A stretch of 17,180 nt of DNA. It comes from Halonatronomonas sp051745085 (GTDB lineage Bacteria; Bacillota; Halanaerobiia; Halanaerobiales; Halarsenatibacteraceae). Under the pieces are notes generated by a model. The model was not told the DNA's origin. It did no database searches and saw only the letters and a program-made list of their open reading frames with translations. How positions within the stretch are numbered: position 1 is the stretch's first letter; each line of letters begins with the position of its first letter. Shown piece by piece: positions 15,988 through 17,180 of the stretch. Made by a program: the position numbers and the translations under genes. The stretch spans positions 1-17,180 of the forward strand of contig JBNJDR010000039.1 of assembly GCA_051745085.1 (NCBI GenBank). Direction: 5' to 3'.

Positions 15988-16434
15988 TTAGCGCTGCAGC
16001 CTCATTTCTATTTCCTGGCCATCATTCCCATACCGATAAAATCCTGCTCTCTCATAAATTTTTAAAGCCGGTAGATTAGCCTCATTGACAGTTAACTTAA
16101 TATAATCTTCTCTATAATTAAAATTAGACAGACCAAAGCTAATTCCTGCCTCCAAAAACTTTTGGCCGAGCCCCTGCCCCACCAGATCCGGGTTAAGCGC
16201 CAACCCTATTTCCATAATCTTATCATAGAAATAATATTCAAATAGACCAACTAAAAATTCATCATCATAGACAGCAAACCCCTTACAATCTGCCGGCCCC
16301 CTCATCTCTCCAGTTGCTTCATTATAGCTATCAAAATAGGGCTGGACATAAATGCTTTTAACTGCACCTTCATACTCCCAGGAAGCAATTTTTTCAATAC
16401 TTTCTAAATTCATCTCCACAAAATTATATCCCAT
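15988..16434 (-). CDS. GNAT-family N-acetyltransferase
   Basis: 148-residue cytoplasmic acetyl-CoA-dependent acetyltransferase of unknown acceptor. Motif A, the acetyl-CoA pyrophosphate loop, is VGQGLG (85-90) within LNPDLVGQGLGQKFLEAG. Motif B is NEANLPALKIYERAGF (117-132). Length and strand order are standard for a single-domain GNAT. ATG at 16434 follows AAAGGAG at about 10 nt. Repeat copy 4 lies just upstream, so its promoter must be within about 16435-16470 or transcription reads through from further upstream. The RimI/RimJ-like fold gives no substrate prediction. Confidence 0.88.
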   Translation of the reverse strand: MGYNFVEMNLESIEKIASWEYEGAVKSIYVQPYFDSYNEATGEMRGPADCKGFAVYDDEFLVGLFEYYFYDKIMEIGLALNPDLVGQGLGQKFLEAGISFGLSNFNYREDYIKLTVNEANLPALKIYERAGFYRYGNDGQEIEMRLQR

Positions 16435-16457
16435 AAATTAATTCTCCTTTGCTCACC

Positions 16458-16502
16458 TTATTTCGACATATCTCGGGAGGTGTCTGACACCTCCCGAAAT
16501 AA
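16458..16502. repeat. Palindromic repeat copy 4 (most symmetric)
   Basis: Perfect 12-bp arms around a central T: TCGGGAGGTGTC and GACACCTCCCGA (16473-16497). An outer inverted repeat is present too: TTATTTCG (16458-16465) with CGAAATAA (16495-16502), which overlaps the end of the inner arm, so two alternative pairings are possible. The head TCGACATATC corresponds to the GACAAAAC of the other copies. It lies between the OmpA-like gene's terminator and the acetyltransferase gene. Confidence 0.85.
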
Positions 16503-16511
16503 ATAGCTACA

Positions 16512-16557
16512 AATAATAAAACCGATGGTTCTGGCCCAAACTCCAGAGAACCACCGG
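16512..16557 (-). terminator. Intrinsic terminator of the OmpA-like gene
   Basis: On the minus strand CCGGTGGTTCTCTGG pairs with CCAGAACCATCGG (one G-T wobble, a two-base bulge, loop AGTTTGGG; 16522-16557). It is followed by TTTTATTATTTG. It lies about 60 nt after the gene's stop. Confidence 0.8.
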
Positions 16558-16618
16558 CTTAAATCCGCGAGGTACCAGCTGTCCTCCGATTTTATCAAAC
16601 CCGAAACACAACTGTATT

Positions 16619-17180
16619 TTATTTCTTTTTTACCAGAGCAACCCTGCGATTCTGGGCTCGCCCTTCCTCGGTCTCGTTTGTAGCCACCGGGGCCTGAGGT
16701 CCAACCCCACCGGCGACCAATCTATCTGCAGAGATGTCATACTCTTCTACCAAGGCCTTAACCACTGCATCAGCCCGGCGCTGGGAAAGTTCAAGGTTGT
16801 ACTGAAAGCTCTTAGTGTCGTCGGTGTGGCCAACCACATACAGCTCTAAATCCTGGTGTTTGCGGAGCAATTGGGCAACCTCTGCCAGAATCGATTCCGA
16901 CTCAGGACTTAATTTAGCACTATCGTACTCGAACTGGATCTCCCTTAAAGTTACCTGGCCGGTCTGGTGAAGATCTTCGTACATAGTCTCAACCGTAACC
17001 TTTTCCGCCTCATCACTCTGCATCTCGATAATATCTGCCTGAATCTTAACCTTATTTTTATGCTCAGGAACTACACTGCCGCCGCGATGGATATAGAGCG
17101 CTAAAAATACATTTTTTTCAGGCGTATTCAATCTGGCCGCCATATAATAAGGTTCGTTGGGGAAAGAAAGATACATGCCC
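16619..17180 (-). CDS. OmpA-family C-terminal domain protein (partial, N-terminus beyond right edge)
   Basis: The frame stays open through the right edge; an ATG at 17176 lacks a visible ribosome binding site because the window ends, so this is treated as the C-terminal part. The last ~110 residues are an OmpA-like peptidoglycan-binding domain: VTLREIQFEYDSAKLSPESE, then VVGHTDDTKSFQYNLELSQR, and a late GRAQNRRVALVKKK. The Asp and Arg that hold diaminopimelate are both present. The upstream segment, MYLSFPNEPYYMAARLNTPE and onward, may be a DUF4892-like periplasmic region; this is tentative. It anchors the outer envelope to peptidoglycan, so the host is expected to have an outer membrane. The gene is GC-richer than the block to its left. 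Confidence 0.88.
   Translation of the reverse strand, partial: GMYLSFPNEPYYMAARLNTPEKNVFLALYIHRGGSVVPEHKNKVKIQADIIEMQSDEAEKVTVETMYEDLHQTGQVTLREIQFEYDSAKLSPESESILAEVAQLLRKHQDLELYVVGHTDDTKSFQYNLELSQRRADAVVKALVEEYDISADRLVAGGVGPQAPVATNETEEGRAQNRRVALVKKK

Overview
The window looks like chromosomal DNA from a halophilic, anaerobic, sugar-fermenting diderm Firmicute, most plausibly of the Halanaerobiales. This is inferred from the content and is not proven. The predicted proteins are rich in Asp/Glu. The ribosome binding sites are strong purine-rich Firmicutes-type sites. The transporter's sugar-binding protein has a signal peptide without a lipobox cysteine, and an OmpA-like protein sits at the right edge; both point to a cell with an outer membrane.

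Left region (1-8545, all minus strand) is a sugar uptake and catabolism locus. A near-consensus promoter (8580-8608) precedes a tight operon: a Gfo/Idh/MocA NAD(P) oxidoreductase, a TIM-barrel sugar isomerase/epimerase, a two-domain sugar ABC ATPase, an RbsC-type permease and a periplasmic sugar-binding protein, closed by an intrinsic terminator (2741-2769). Beyond it lie xylA (xylose isomerase, all active-site residues present) and xylB (xylulokinase, cut by the left edge). The oxidoreductase plus epimerase pair hints that the imported sugar, or a derivative, is oxidised and epimerised before or beside the xylose isomerase route. The substrate is not readable from sequence.

Middle (8758-10338, plus strand): one divergently transcribed YtcJ-type metal-dependent amidohydrolase.

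Right-centre (about 10380-16440, minus strand) is visibly more AT-rich. It holds, in transcription order: a GNAT acetyltransferase; a CPBP/Abi intramembrane protease gene broken by a single-base frameshift; the C-terminal remnant of a multi-pass membrane protein; a sensor histidine kinase whose membrane sensor resembles an ECF-transporter S component (FolT-like); its NarL-type response regulator; a terminator overlapping a 26-bp-period tandem repeat; a DrrA/LnrL-type ABC exporter (ATPase and permease); and an overlooked 50-codon gene with a good ribosome binding site. The layout resembles two-component/ABC-exporter detoxification or peptide-sensing modules.

Right edge (16619-17180): the C-terminal part of an OmpA-family protein with its own terminator.

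Four copies of a palindromic element with core AGGTGTCTGACACCT lie between genes, all in the same orientation and sharing a GACA head outside the hairpin. Two of them bracket the AT-rich block, and one sits at the breakpoint of the truncated membrane gene. They look like REP/RAYT-type mobile palindromes that can double as terminators. No tRNA, rRNA, CRISPR array or complete insertion sequence was seen.
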